Shown piece after piece: positions 22,260-35,500 of a DNA stretch of 64,000 nt (position 1 is its first letter; each line of letters starts with the position of its first letter). Made by a program: the position numbers and the translations under genes. Under the pieces are notes generated by a model. The model worked only from the letters and a program-made list of their open reading frames with translations, searched no databases and was not told the DNA's origin. The DNA is taken from the NCBI GenBank assembly GCA_964036665.1, contig OZ038529.1, positions 24,686,060 to 24,750,059 on the forward strand. Reading direction: 5' to 3'. The stretch is from Gordius sp. MW1 (Eukaryota > Nematomorpha > Gordioida > Gordea > Gordiidae).

Positions 22260-22930
22260 TTCTTGATTAAAACCGATTTTATATACTCTAGCTTAAACAA
22301 TACAAAATGTTTTTTATACAATAAAAAAAACAACTTCGTCTCGTTTCTACTAGGGTTTTAACCGCGGGCTAGGTGCAGGCTGAAAAAAAGATATGTGTGC
22401 GGGTATAGGCCGAGCCTGAACCTAAAATTCTGGCGCATACAGGTCTATAATATATACTCATTATAAAATTTAAAGACTAATTTTAAAAATGATTCTCAAG
22501 TTTCCTTTATTAAATATCACGGATTTTTTTTCCATTAACCTTAAATATTTAAAATGGCGGAAAAGCAAAATACCCATTAACTTTTGTTAAAAATATCGTA
22601 ACCTGAAATAAGGTTTCTATATCTCTTTTGACAAGTAATGTTTTATGTATCAAGACTACAATTGTCATAATAGAAAAAATGTGTTAACTGAAGATCCCTC
22701 CTAAAAAGAGGAACTCGTTTGAAAATCCTTGTTGATTTATTATTTATATTATTTTCACATTTGTAACATATAAATATGGTTTAAACAGGGTAACAAATTA
22801 CAATTTAAAATTAAAAAAGGGAAACGATTTTTTTATACGGGACCGGGCCGGGCTCGGGCAAAATTAGCGGGCTGAGCCCGGGCCTAAATCTTATTGTCGA
22901 CTGGCGTAAACAGACCCGTCGCAGGTCTCT

Positions 22931-25900
22931 CTCTATATAGCAAATATAAAAATACATGTTAATACTATCGCATCTTGTCTCAATTAACATTATGTTCTGA
23001 ATCTATCATCCTTATGGGCATAGCTAAAATTTAAATTGGGAGGGAGGAGGCCATGGGCTTAGCCAAGGGCGCTAAATCCAAATTTTTTAAAATTGTTTAA
23101 AATTATGGCTTAAATTTCAAAAAATGATCATTATTGCCCCCCTCTAATTCAAATGCCCATGGAGGAGGGTAAAAGGGTTGATCATAATTTAGGGAATGGC
23201 ATTATAATAATTTTTAAACGTTTCAACAGCACATTCGTTAATTTTAAATATAGGGTAACTTCCCACCCCATCAATACGTCCATGAACTTAGTAGTATAGT
23301 GAAAAGTTTAATTACATTTTTCTTAATTCTATGACATTTATTCTCGTTTCGATGTGAGCCATTTACAATATAATATAAATCATACAATTATTTCAATGGA
23401 GACGCTACAAGATGGCCCGTTGGGTGTTGTTATATTAAGGCAAATTTTAAAGTGTTTGAAAATATGAATTAGAAATTACTATCAAAATGTTGGATTATAT
23501 AGATTTTGAATATGCAAATTTAAATTAAGTCGCAAAAACTTATTATTAAGTGTGCATGAATTTTGAATAAAAGAAGGCAAGTCGGAAGTGCGATTTTAAC
23601 GATTTTTGAACAAGTATAATTCAATAACCAATGAAGAAGAATTAATAAAAATGTATCAGATGATTTATACCCAATTTTTCAAATTTACGTTATGAAAGTT
23701 TTTCAGAAAAGTAGTTCTAAAGGTGCGTCACCTCCAGGAAATAGAAGATTATTTTAAACTTGTTCAATTAAGTCCATTACAAAAAATAAACCAAATATAT
23801 GCACTATATCTTAATTAGTGTCCTAAATTTTCGCTTAGCGCACATGAACACCGCGTTACTTATTAGCGCTTAAGTGCGAATTATTTTGTTTTTATAATAA
23901 AATCGGCAAACAGCAAAAATTATATTAGTCTCTTCTAATCACGCTTTATAAGCATTATTTTTATTATATCATTCATCATTGTATTGTACATCTAAATATA
24001 TAAGAAGGTAAGTTTCATATATAATCTCTTCTAGCTTTAAATTTTAGCTTAGACCTTATCTCTCATAAGGTTTATATACATTGTAGTTTAACCTTATAAA
24101 ATAGTATAATTTATAATTTTGATACTATATTAATAATATTTTTAACTCCTAGCTTATAAAATGATCTAAAGTAATTATTTTCTTTTATAAATAGGTAAAA
24201 ACTAATTATGTTCAACTTTTTGGGATCTATTAATCATTTCAATGGATTTGTCAGTGGTATAGTATGTTATACCTTAAAATATATCCAATTATTAATAATA
24301 TTCATGGGTAAGGAATGGATTTAGAAGGAGGGGGGGGGAATAATTTAGGGAGGGTCGAAAATTAATTTTTAGTAATTTTAGCCATAATTATATTAGATTT
24401 ACAAGAATTTTTGGAATTAGAGGGGAGCAGCCGCCCCTCCCTGCAACCTCCTGGGTACGCCTATGTAAACATTTCTTAAACTTGCGACAGATAATGTCTA
24501 TGTTAATATAGCCCAGTCAATAAAATAAATAAAAGCGATTATGAGAGAATTATAAGCTTGATCTCAAAGTTAATATTATGATAGTGCCAATGCCCCCTAG
24601 TAAATATTATTAAAAACACCCACACTTAACCAGGCAACGGGCCATGATTCCTATAGTAGTATAACTTAATTAGCCTAAATAGTATAAAAACGGGAGATTA
24701 AGAGCTAAGAAATTGATTGGAAAATCGATTTTAATATATACGCTTCTCCCTACCTATTCTTCCATCCATTTTGGCATTAAGGGTTGAGCTATCATTCTTT
24801 TAATATGTATGTCGTTATAAGATTGGTAGACCATTCTTAACCCATATTGACCTATGGGTGATAAGCAATGTAATTTTGAAAAACATCAAAGTGCAAGAGA
24901 ATAAAATCTATTGGAATTTAGAATTTTGTGATGTATAGAGGATATAGTTTTAACTATTCAGTATGATCAATATTAGCTATAACAAACAACTACTTCAAAC
25001 TCTATTAAACTAAATTTTTATGTTGGACAAGATACCTATTTTTATGTTTAAGATTTTTATTTACACATGTCATTCCATAATTATACGATTCTTCTGACTC
25101 TCTAGGATCAAAGATAAGTTAAGGTTAGGCTTTTTGAATTTATTCTAATATTAAATTAACGATAAAACAATAAAAACACATTTTTATATACTGGCTTTGT
25201 TTCAATATTAAAAATAAACTAAACAAAGGATAAAATGAAATCTTTGTGCAATCGAAAAGAAACAAATAGAATTGGAAATGTAACGTCCAATCCATTTATC
25301 AGCTTACGCTCTGTCTGACAATAGTAAATCGTAATCTCTTTAGGCATTTCATACTCTCTTAAAATTCAATAATCGCATAGAGGTTTTTATATTATTATCG
25401 ATTATCTGACTACTAACCCTTTCGAGCATTACTATTGCCCCTTTCATCCATGCTTCTTTATTAATGTAATGACGATTTAAGTTGGCACTTAAAAAAGGGT
25501 TTCGATAGGTTAGTTACGTCACCAAAGAGAGACCTTATTAAAGTTAACAAGGTACAACAATCGATGACGCATCATTTTCTTTAAGGCCAATTATTAATGT
25601 ACCAATTGATTGGGATTCTCGTCAAAGCACCTATTTGCTTTACATGTTGCTTTGTGTAAGGCTATAATTAAAGCGATGTCATTCGTTCGATTTTTATTGC
25701 AAACATATCGATAGATACTGAAACTTATTTTAAATATATATCAGACTCTTTTAGAGCTATAGGCTTACATCGCCGTAATTCCTAATTAATTGGGGCTAAT
25801 TTTCGCCTTTCATTTATAAAGATCTGCAGTTAATATTCAGAGGCCCATTCGAAATAAGAAACTAAATTCAGCACATCTAAATTTTAAATTTACTTTATGT

Positions 25901-25974
25901 CGCACACACATTCATAATTAAACTTCACGCCCTTTTTAATATAAATTCGTACAATATAGGTCGTTAAATATTTG
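22931..25974. other. AT-rich intergenic upstream of the GPCR, with MITE remnants
   Basis: 23017-23163 and about 24300-24475 are CATGGGC-type MITE remnants (ATGGGCATAGC with AATGCCCAT; CCTGGGTACGCCTATG). The rest is plain AT-rich DNA. The GPCR promoter and 5' UTR must lie at the right end, but no distinct core element stands out. Confidence 0.5.
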
Positions 25975-27234
25975 ATGTCCTCATTCGTAGATCCACTGGA
26001 TAATAAAGCGAATTTAACAGAGAGCTCCATAGTATTTTGTCGGGACGTGACACCAGTTACTCGGTATTACGAACTGATAAGTTATGGCTACGTAGCGCCC
26101 GTGCTAATAGTGCTAGGACTGATAGGTAACTTTTTTAACTATGTCATCTTCGCAGAAATATCCAAACACAACCTCGGGATGTATTACATGAAAACCATCT
26201 CGCTCCTAGACATAGTAGTGTGCCTGTTATTCCTGGAACATTCCATACTACAACTAGCCATCAAATTCAAGTGGCCCATGTACGTAGCTTATGGACATGT
26301 CTGGTTTAGGATCAAGATTCATTTCACTCTACTCAATGCCGTTATGAAGACATCTTCGCTCTTGCTCCTCTTGGTTTGTTTGGAACGCTACTTCTTCATC
26401 TATCGCATTCAAATTCATCAAAAATGGTGTAGAAGCCGTTGGGCTAGGTTATGTCCCTGGCTTTGTTTTGCCTTTTCGCTCATAATTAATAGTCCACAAG
26501 CCATGATCTACCCCGTAGTTTATTGCATGGGCCGGTACAACAAGAGCTATAGGTACGATTATATAGTAGAAATCCGTAATACTCATCTAGTCATGGCGTA
26601 CCAATTCATCAAAGAATTACTCTTAACCCTAATCCCTTTGGCCATCATTTTTTGGCTCAACATACGCCTGTTTCATGCCTTCCGTACCTACTATTACATG
26701 AAGGCATCCGTTTCGAAAATCGCCACCGAGCTTAAACCGACCAATAGTAATTTGCTAATCAAAGATGGGCACAATGGTTCGGCTCTATCGTTACCACAAC
26801 TTAAAAAATCCGAAGACGTGCCCAATGCCAAGGGTATAAATTATAACATAAATCATGTAGTTGATCAGGATTCTAGGATAGAAATACCCGTTAGAACTCC
26901 GCAGTGTCCATCTATAGGTTCAGATGTTGGCCAAATCGAACAAATAAAATCAAAAGGGAGGGCCATGCTAGTACTACTATTTTCGTTCGTAGTCTTTTAC
27001 GCATTGTTTATACTACCTATTTCAATTTTGGTGATATTATACACATTCCTTTACAACAGCTGCCCTGCTGAGCCTTGCGTTTACAGAATTTTGATTTACG
27101 TTTTTAACACCTTGGAGCTTTGCAATTATTGCCTAAACTTTTACCTCTACGTTGCGGTTGATAGTAAATTTCGTGAAATATTTTGGGACCTAATTTGCTG
27201 CGAAGCTTGGAGCGAAACGGCCACCATCATTTAA
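25975..27234 (+). CDS. class A rhodopsin-like GPCR, peptide-receptor type
   Basis: A 419-aa seven-transmembrane receptor in one exon. The N terminus has a glycosylation site NLT (13-15). TM1 is about 37-60 with the GN motif (N52); TM2 has LLDIV (D79); TM3 ends ERY (137-139) in place of DRY; TM4 is about 160-182; TM5 is about 205-235 with P221; the third cytoplasmic loop is long (about 240-328); TM6 is about 330-357 with P348; TM7 is about 370-394 with NFYLY (388-392) in place of NPxxY. The general look is that of FMRFamide/myosuppressin-like invertebrate peptide receptors, but the ligand cannot be told. Unusually, no cysteine stands at the start of TM3 (position 113), where most class A receptors form the ECL2 disulfide. 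An in-frame stop lies 18 nt before the ATG, supporting this start. Expected in the plasma membrane, coupling to G proteins. Confidence 0.88.
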   Translation: MSSFVDPLDNKANLTESSIVFCRDVTPVTRYYELISYGYVAPVLIVLGLIGNFFNYVIFAEISKHNLGMYYMKTISLLDIVVCLLFLEHSILQLAIKFKWPMYVAYGHVWFRIKIHFTLLNAVMKTSSLLLLLVCLERYFFIYRIQIHQKWCRSRWARLCPWLCFAFSLIINSPQAMIYPVVYCMGRYNKSYRYDYIVEIRNTHLVMAYQFIKELLLTLIPLAIIFWLNIRLFHAFRTYYYMKASVSKIATELKPTNSNLLIKDGHNGSALSLPQLKKSEDVPNAKGINYNINHVVDQDSRIEIPVRTPQCPSIGSDVGQIEQIKSKGRAMLVLLFSFVVFYALFILPISILVILYTFLYNSCPAEPCVYRILIYVFNTLELCNYCLNFYLYVAVDSKFREIFWDLICCEAWSETATII

Positions 27235-29207
27235 ACTTTTATGTCGTTGATATTCAAATTACATAATTGTATAATTTATGTAAATGTTATTTATTTCATG
27301 TAACACTTTGATTAAAAATTTCTTATTATTTTATAATTCTTAAGAAATTTATAAATATTAAAGAACCTAATTTATTTTATAACATATTTTAAAACTTTTT
27401 CTAAGTTTATTGGAATTTGTTGTTATTAATAACTTTTCAACAATGCATTTCACTTTAGGCATTTTATAATATTTCATATCCGATATTAATTTCTTCTTAA
27501 TTAACACAAATGCCTTTAACTTAGGCTAAATTTACTCTCTTATCTTTTGATGAACATATAAAGAGGAGACTGAACTTAAATTTTATTAATCAGTTTTAAT
27601 TTTTTGGACAATATTATTACAAACTTATATTAAAGATGATCCTCGATAAATCTTAAGTTAAATAAGGGAAAATAACTTATATTTATAGCGAGGCGATAAT
27701 ACAATAATTTAACAATTATTATTATTGCAAGACAAAAATAATCCTACCCCTTTTATAGTTTTACAAAATATAGCTTTTATATAAAATTTTATATCAAGGT
27801 ATATAGGCTTTAATATATTAATTATATTTGGATAGCTTATATAACATAAGCCATATTAATTTTGATGTTAAATTGTTTTAAAATAGCAGGATCCATCTAT
27901 TTGTGCCTAGCAATAAAACCAATTAAAAACTAATTTAACGTCTTCTACGCCAAATTAGATAGTATATTAATAGGTTATTAAGTTATAATACACGCCCTAT
28001 GAAACAACAATATTATTGTCAACAGTAGCTCACGCAAGTTATAATAGGGAAAACATTACATTAAATTTTTTGTTAGTGTTATATCGCAATGCAATGATAT
28101 TAATATTTAACTCAAAATTAATTTAGCTCGACTTTGTTTTAATGCTACCATATAGGAAAGTATTATTAAAATCAATCAAATATCACTCCTCATCGGGGTA
28201 TTAAATTTTTTGTAAGTTTTTCTATATATTCCATTCATTTGATAGACTCACCCAACTTTATTAATCTTTCATTGGTGGATTCTTTTTTTAAACATTTTCG
28301 GTTTATATATACATGTAGGTGCTCTATAATACTAATTAATACTATAGATTTTTTAAACACGTATTTTTCAAATTCGTGTTATAACTTGAGCCCTCAAAAT
28401 TATAAGTGGGACCTTAATTATTAAAAAATAGGAGGATTGTAGATTTTTTTGAAATTTTGTTTTATTATTTAATTTTAAAACGTTAAAGTTATTTTATATG
28501 CACATTATACTTATTAGTAATATAATGGCAAAACAATTTAAGCATTTGTGTGCAAAATCCTTAAAAGTTGAATCTAAATTCTTCTCTAATAGTTTTACAT
28601 TTTTAGATTTTCATACAGCCTTAGAAATTTAATTAATATTGACAAGTAATAAATTTTGAAGCGAACTCCCTTCTAAATTGATTTGTTTTTAAAAACAAAA
28701 TATTCGGTCAAAATTTTTAAACATTTATATGCAATTTGCCAAGTGGGCAATTATATTAATATATCAGTGCGTCTATTTCATGAGCTTTCAATTCTTTGAA
28801 CTTACATAAATATACTTTTAAAATCTTTAATATAAATCAAATCCCTACCCTTCACATGTAAGTTTGCAAATAATCTATAACAGCACTAATATTTAAAATT
28901 AACATTTAACATATTGGCTCACAAGCCTAGTTTTTTAAACGAATACTTAAAATGGGCAAAAACTTGCAAGGTGGTTCTACAAAGTTTGTTAAGCTATTAA
29001 AAAATTAAGATTCCTACACCCAATACCTTATGCATTACAGATATCGACCTAAAAATGGCTGGACGGCGGGCATATACAAGGACTTAATTAATTAATTTGT
29101 TAGACAAATTAACATGAATTTTCCTAAATCAATTAATCTTGGATTTCATAAATATATTAAAGAAAGTTTGGCACTATCATTCTGTATTTTGTTCTGTTTA
29201 TCTTTAG
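27235..29207. other. AT-rich intergenic downstream of the GPCR
   Basis: Probable GPCR 3' UTR followed by about 1.9 kb of very AT-rich DNA. I see no gene, no clear repeat and no tRNA. A short open frame at 28239-28424 is chance. Confidence 0.6.
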
Positions 29208-29265
29208 TCGACTAAAACCAAAGGTCGACTAAACAAAACCCAGTCGTTTTATAGCACTAAGTCCA
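29208..29265. mobile_element. half of a TAGTGTTGTAAAA-type hAT MITE
   Basis: Contains AGTCGACTAAAACCAAAGG, TCGACTAAACAAAACCCAG and a degraded TTATAGCACTAA end, matching the right half of the full copy at 45538-45733. Confidence 0.6.
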
Positions 29266-29429
29266 ACTTATGATTGCTGTGTAAACACTAACTGAAATTT
29301 AACTAACTTGGCTCTAGGTTGCAGTCTAATGAAATTGTGGAAAGTGAGATTAAGGGAAGGATCAAACAGGATAGCCTAGTTCAAGGAATTTAAGATTGTG
29401 CTGTGTGACAAACACATACTACTCAGTTA

Positions 29430-29720
29430 GAAAGGACGTTTAAAAACCGTTATTGTGCCCTCGGTGATGTATGGATCAGAGGCATGAACAATTGAGGCGA
29501 ATGAAGAGGAAATTTTGACAACAAAAAGATGCAAATGTTAAGATGGATCATGGGAATAAGCAAGACGGATCGATCATATATGAAAAGTAATCAATAGATA
29601 AGGGATAAACTAGTTGTGGTTCTGATACAGAGACAGTTGGTCGTTAAGAACTTTATATGGTATGACCATCGAAAGAGACGAGAGGAAAGTCAGCTAGCAC
29701 ACTGTATTAAGAAAGTGCAA
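29430..29720 (+). mobile_element. RTE-type LINE reverse transcriptase remnant
   Basis: Words such as MYGSEA, KKMQMLRWIMGISKTDRSYM and WYDHRKRREES appear in order on the plus strand, in more than one frame. The MLRWMxGxxxxDR segment and the later W-G/D-H-xxR segment are the usual C-terminal signature of RTE-clade reverse transcriptases. Only a few hundred bases remain, and stop codons and frameshifts interrupt it. Confidence 0.75.
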
Positions 29721-30734
29721 ATCAGGTAAGCGAAAGTGATAAAGATCTAAGCTGACAAGCAAACACAAAATCGATGTGGAGACAAAAAAGCGTAAATTTA
29801 AGTTAGCTGATGCAGGGTTATATGTAATTACATGAATGTGCTGACCACCAAGTGTGACAAACTGTTTTAGTTAATATATTTCAAAGTAAGAGAAAGGTAG
29901 CCTTTCACGGGGCTATAAAAATAATTTAGATTTTTTTTGATCATCTAACATTTGTGTAATAGCAATAAATAGGTATGTCGAATGTATATAATTTTTTGAA
30001 AGTTAAACAATACATATTTTATAAAACCGTACAATAGCCTTATAGTTTAACTATAACTCGCAAATCAAATTAAAACAGTATTTTAAAATTTTGTTCAAAT
30101 TAAAATTCTTAAATATACTTTTAATAAGGCATTCATAGTTGGACTTAATAGTAATTTCAAGTAAGGTAATTGGTGCCTTTAAATATCTCATTTTAAGGTA
30201 ATATATAATCGTATATATTAAAGAAATTGTCTGCGCCTAGACACATGCCAGAATGGGAGAAAGAGGGGGGGAGCCACAGCTCTTAAGAAAACCATGTATG
30301 CGATAATACCTTAAATAAATTGTATATTAAAGCAGAGCAACGTAAGGCTGAAGTTTATTACTTTTGACCCTGTGTACCTAAAATCGCCTCTCATTATTAG
30401 GCTTAATCATTAAATCGATACTTGTGTGACTTTGTCTTTTTAATAATGTGATTGTCTGGGGATTTGTGTATGCAATATTATTTAAAAAGAGTTTCTTCAA
30501 AGATCTTACTTTTATTCATATTGTTAAAGCGGTTGATAGGATATTTATTTAAATTAGGTGTGGGCGCAAGGACTGAAAAAGTTTGTTATTTTAACCTAAA
30601 AATGATCAAAAATATAAAAAAATTAATTAAGGGAGGTGCAGATTATTTAAATATAATAGTCTTAAAATATTACTAGTTGTTCTGAATTGAGTTAAAACGA
30701 ATTAAAGTCGGCTGTTCAGGTATCAGCTTCATCA

Positions 30735-32402
30735 TTTTAAATGGCAGCTTCTTTCTTTAAATCTGTCCATAACTTAATCGACATCCTTACAACACCATGT
30801 AATGACCAATCCATTGGACTGACTCTAAATGTCTGGTGCTCCAAAGTCAACCCAGGGACCCCATTCCCTATAGCCTCAAGACAAAAAGATTGGGATGCTG
30901 GTTTCTATCGTGCTACGTTGATTACACATTAACCTAAAGTTTTTGTTTAATGGATTCTTGGATGGCTAGAAGCTTATCCTATTTTACTCATGTTGAAGGA
31001 TCCAGAGCTTTTTTACTTTATTGTCCTTAGACTTAAAATACCTTACTTCAAATAATACCCCTGCTAGAAGTTCTTTCAGGCACCCCCAATGCTGAAATAC
31101 CTTATATAAATTTATAAGCCACACCAAAATTAACTCATTGATTTAGGCTGCCAATAAAAAGGCCAACGTTCTATCGGTCTTAAAGCCTTCTGACTCTTCG
31201 TTGGAAGAAAGAATGCGGCCTGCCTAACTATCATCTCCTGACAAAATGGTCTAACCCTTTTCGCCACCTTTAACCAAAATTATAATGCACTAACTCTTGC
31301 AGGGGACGGCAGGGCGGCCAAACACCAGGCCCTCGTCCCAGCCAAAATTTTTACCCCATTTTTTTGTTAAAAAGTTTATTTTCATGATAACAAAGTCACA
31401 TATTTAAACGTAAAACAAAAAGGCATATTAAATAAATACAAAGATCTATATCATTGTTGTCTTAATAAGACAAGGGTCGGCAAAGGATAGTTGTTGCCAA
31501 CGACGTGGAAAATTTTGATTTTGGACAACGTTTTCCAATTTTTTTATACAGGATTCATGGCCTGCAACGAACGAATCATAGCATGCGGCAACAACAAGTG
31601 TAAAAATATTGGATGCCAAAGGGACAGAATATTTTGTCGTTGTAAGCCCCTCTGCGGTGGCGATAGCGCCGTAATTAAAACTGTAAGGGGCAAAAAGGTC
31701 GAGATAAGCAAAGTCCTATTTTAGTGCTAGGTCACTCGCCATGGGACTAGATAAGTGCCTTCAGGGTGCATTCTATCTTCCAGAGATGGATTTGAGCTCA
31801 AGGATTGAGGGGATTTTTGCTTTTTAGAGGGCAGCGGAAATAAATTGGTTTTATTCTGCCTATTTGCAAGGTAATGAAGGTGCCTAACATATTCGTCAAC
31901 TAGGGTAAGACAATTCCAACAAGAAGAGTTTTCAGTGTAACTAAATCCCAAACTGTTATAGAATATAAAAGCTCAAAGTCGTCATGCACCATTCCCAAAT
32001 AGTGACAGGGATAGGCTTCAAGCCACTCATGACCGGAACGGAACCATCGAAAGCAAGGGACTTAAGGTTGTAATGCTGGCCATCATCCCTGCTAGACGAG
32101 GTAATCAATGGAGAGCGATATTAGTCCAGAATATGCCTCGTGCTTTGAGGTCGAATGGTCTCGGATACATTCAAATTCTAAAGTTCCAAAGCTTGTGTTA
32201 GCAAAGGGTCGGGGTTCTCCTGCCCAGATAAATTTGGACCAAGCGCAATTAACTTTTGTAAAGCAGTCGGCAAACGTTGCCCAGTTTCTGAATATTCTCC
32301 TAAACCTTCTACTATAACAAAAAATGGGCATCCTTATTGACAAATACAATTTAAACTCCCTGGCCGACAACTCGCCTTTTATAGAGGATGATACCTGCAA
32401 TG
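30735..32402. mobile_element. LINE copies in opposite orientation, one apparently inside the other
   Basis: Plus-strand pieces read LKPSDSSLEERMRPA (about 31170-31220) and QKMGILIDKYNLNSLADN (about 32315-32370). These match consecutive parts of the family protein (LEPSEPTLEGRMRPD and RQKIGILIAKYNYKAFSD). Between them the minus strand reads NPSLEDRMHPEGTYLVPW (31951-31727) and NIFTLVVAACYDSF (about 31600-31550), with its T-run/poly(A) end at about 31360. The simplest reading is a minus-strand copy inserted in a plus-strand copy. Both are truncated and full of stops. Confidence 0.6.
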
Positions 32403-32587
32403 TTTTCGAGCTCTAATTATTTATATATATACGCACTATTTTTTTATATACTGCGTCTATTCGTATAATTTTTATAATTCCTAACTATAATAGAAAATAA
32501 AGAAATACTCAGCGCCATAGACTAATAGCCGCGGAAAATTTTAAAATCATATGTTAAATTGAAATTATAAGCGCGAATAAGTTTAAA

Positions 32588-35500
32588 ATGCAAATTTCCC
32601 CTGAACCTCCGTCAGAATACCATGTAAATATATTAAAAAAATACTTTGGACATGAGGCATTTAAACCTTTGCAATGGGAAATTATCCGGTCTGTTATTCA
32701 AGAAAAGAGAGATCAGTGTTTAATTGCAGCTACCGGTTATGGTAAAAGTGTTTGCTACCAATTCCCCGCTTTATTTACCCAAAAGATTACAATTGTTATA
32801 TCACCCTTAATCTCACTGATGGAAGATCAAGTCACAAATTTAAAGTATTTTCTTATATGTTATTGTTTGTTTTCTTTTAACACTCAAAATCTTTACTAAT
32901 ATATGTTGATATTTTGTTCATAGCAGTTATATAATTAACTGCAATAATTACACATAAAAAATTAAACTGGTTATATTCCAGAGTAGGAAATATATCAGCA
33001 TGCTTTTTGGGGTCTGCTCAGTCAAACAACAAAGGGACTTTAAAGTCTATTTTGGAAGGAGTTTATAGCATAATATATATGACTCCTGAATATATATCCA
33101 AATCACCAGATATTTTAGAAAAGATAAACGATGAAAAAGGTTCATTTAATTGATCTCATGTAAAATGTTATGTTGATATCTCAATTACAAACATAAACAT
33201 TATTAAACTGTTTTAATTAAATGACTTAAATAATGCTCATAAATATCCATTTTTAAAGTATTTAACTAACATATTTGACTAATTAATAAATTTATTATAC
33301 TAATTGTAACTTTGCCTAATTTATTTACTATACGCCTAAGTTTCGATTTGAAACAAACTTCAATTTATTAAGTTATTAAAGTAGTTATGATTAAGACTTA
33401 CTGTAAAATAAATATTACTTAAAAGAATTATTGGGATATTTTTAAACCTATTGATTGGATTGTTAGGGATAACATTGGTAGCTATAGATGAAGCCCATTG
33501 CGTATCTCAATGGGGCCATGATTTTAGAGATGCTTACAGAAGATTGGGATGTATCAAACAAAGATTGCCAAATGTGCCTGTACTTGCAGTAACAGCAACT
33601 GCCACTAAAGATGTTGAAGATGATATTATTAAATGTCTCAACTTAAAAAATCCACAAATTTTACATTCAAATTTAGATCGGTCAGACTTTTATAATATTC
33701 CTTAAATTATATTAGATAAATTTGTCTTATTTTTACCACCTTTATTAAGTAGATTGTTTTAAGCACTTGCTTATAGTTTTATTCAAACAATACAAAACAT
33801 AATGGCAAACTTGTCAAAAATTACTAATGTATATCATGTTTATCTGTTGATTTTAAGAATGACATTGTTACATTAACTAGGTAGTAGTATTGTAACGACT
33901 TTGTTTGGTCAACCTTCGTTATACTAAGTGTAACGGTAGAATCTGGTTTGTTTTTTAAATTTTAGACTAAGAAAAAGATACCAAAAAAGCTTTGGTTTGT
34001 TTTTGTCAAGTTGACTAAAACCAAAGGTCGACAAAACAAAACCCAGCCATTTTTACAATACTACCAGATAGTGAGAGTTCATAGGCGTAACTAGGATTTT
34101 CTCAAGAAGGGGGGGGGGGGTTTAAAATGTTCAAGGTTAAATTTTTTTGAAACTTTTTTTTGGATAAAAATGTTTTTTCCCCACAAGTTTAAAGTGACAA
34201 TAGCGTAAAAATAATAAACAGTAAAATTCCAACAAATGTTTATTTTTATTAAATATACAATATTAAAATTATATAAATTGAAAATCAAAATCGACGATCT
34301 TTAGATAGAAACGCATTTACAACATCTTCAGTTTTAGGGAGTAATAATTATAAATTTAATCAATGGGGGGGGGGGGGGTTAACCCGAAACCACCCCCTCC
34401 CTACTCCAATGTAAGAGTTCGACAATTACTTTTATAAAAAAAGTGATACATGGAGTTCTAGATCAAATCTAAATAAAAAATTCTGAACATGAGTTAAAAG
34501 CTGGAGAGACCTTGATTTCTATAGCTATATCACAAATTAACCCCATTTTTACAGGCCAAACATATTCCTGTCAGCTAGTCAAAAAGTGTCTCCATCCGAT
34601 ATGAGAACAGATTTTAAAAGTCTCTTAGAAATAGGAATTCTGACGAGATCCGAATCAAATGTCATTAACCATGGATTTGTTATGGAGAATGAAGAGGCTG
34701 ATTTTTTTGATGATTTACCTGGTGAGGATGGTTTGGGTAAAATCTCTTACGATTTCTCTGGACCTACAATCATTTATTGCCCAACTAGACGTTGTGCAGA
34801 AGAAATTTTTGATATGTTACTAGGTATATATATATATATCATTGAGCCATTTAATCTAAACCAAACTTGGAATGTGTTTTATCTTTTACTAAATCATATG
34901 TAAAGTTTGTTTAATAATCTCTACCTAACTTGACCAATTGAATATTATAATTTGATATTTCAGGAATTGCTTTTCATTTAATTGTTGGGGCCACATATTG
35001 CTTATGCATTTATGATGCGTCAGTACTGATAAACAATATGCTTTGATAATTCAACAATTTTTGCATATATTATTTTTTAGATATCATTAGATAAATATCT
35101 TACATTATAGGTTTAAAGTTAGAATATATTAATGCTTTCACTTTGTTTTGTACAATACATGTGATCATATAAATTTACTACATATAATTTATAATACTTG
35201 GCAAAAACACCAAAAAAACTTGGCATTTAACGATTACTTACTACAGATATAGGTGTTAGGAGTGCACTTTACCACGCCGGCTTAAGTCCAGTTCAAAGAA
35301 GGGCATCTCACAACGCATTCTTGAAGGATGAAGTAAAGGCTGTCGTAGCAACTATTGCCTTCGGGTTGGGTATTGATAAGCCTGACATCAAAAATATCAT
35401 ACATTATGGGTCCCCAAATGGACCTGCCTCCTATTATCAAGAAATGGGACGAGCTGGACGAGACGGACAACCCAATTGTCATAGTCACATCTTTTATGCG

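Larger units (their letters stand above)
18475..22930 (+). mobile_element. hAT-type region, nested and degraded
   Basis: The left boundary TAGAGACCTGCATGGG with GGCCCAAGCCCGACCC words, and right-type ends GCAGGTCTCT at 22921-22930, ACAGGTCTATA at about 22440 and GCAGGTCTCT at about 21370, all belong to hAT elements with CCCGACCC-rich ends. A hAT transposase C terminus lies at 22092-22259. Inside are a LINE tail (18574-18900) and a complete 1253-bp MITE (20576-21828). Which left and right ends belong together is not settled; at least two related elements overlap here. Confidence 0.5.

Noticed and set aside
21920-22333. Minus-strand 137-aa open frame
   Set aside because: The plus strand of the same bases carries the hAT dimerisation motif, so the minus frame is a shadow.
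31491-31724. Plus-strand frame with CKNIGCQRDRIFCRCKPLCGG, looking cysteine-rich
   Set aside because: It is antisense to the minus-strand LINE tail, whose own protein words (NIFTLVVAACYDSF) explain the region.
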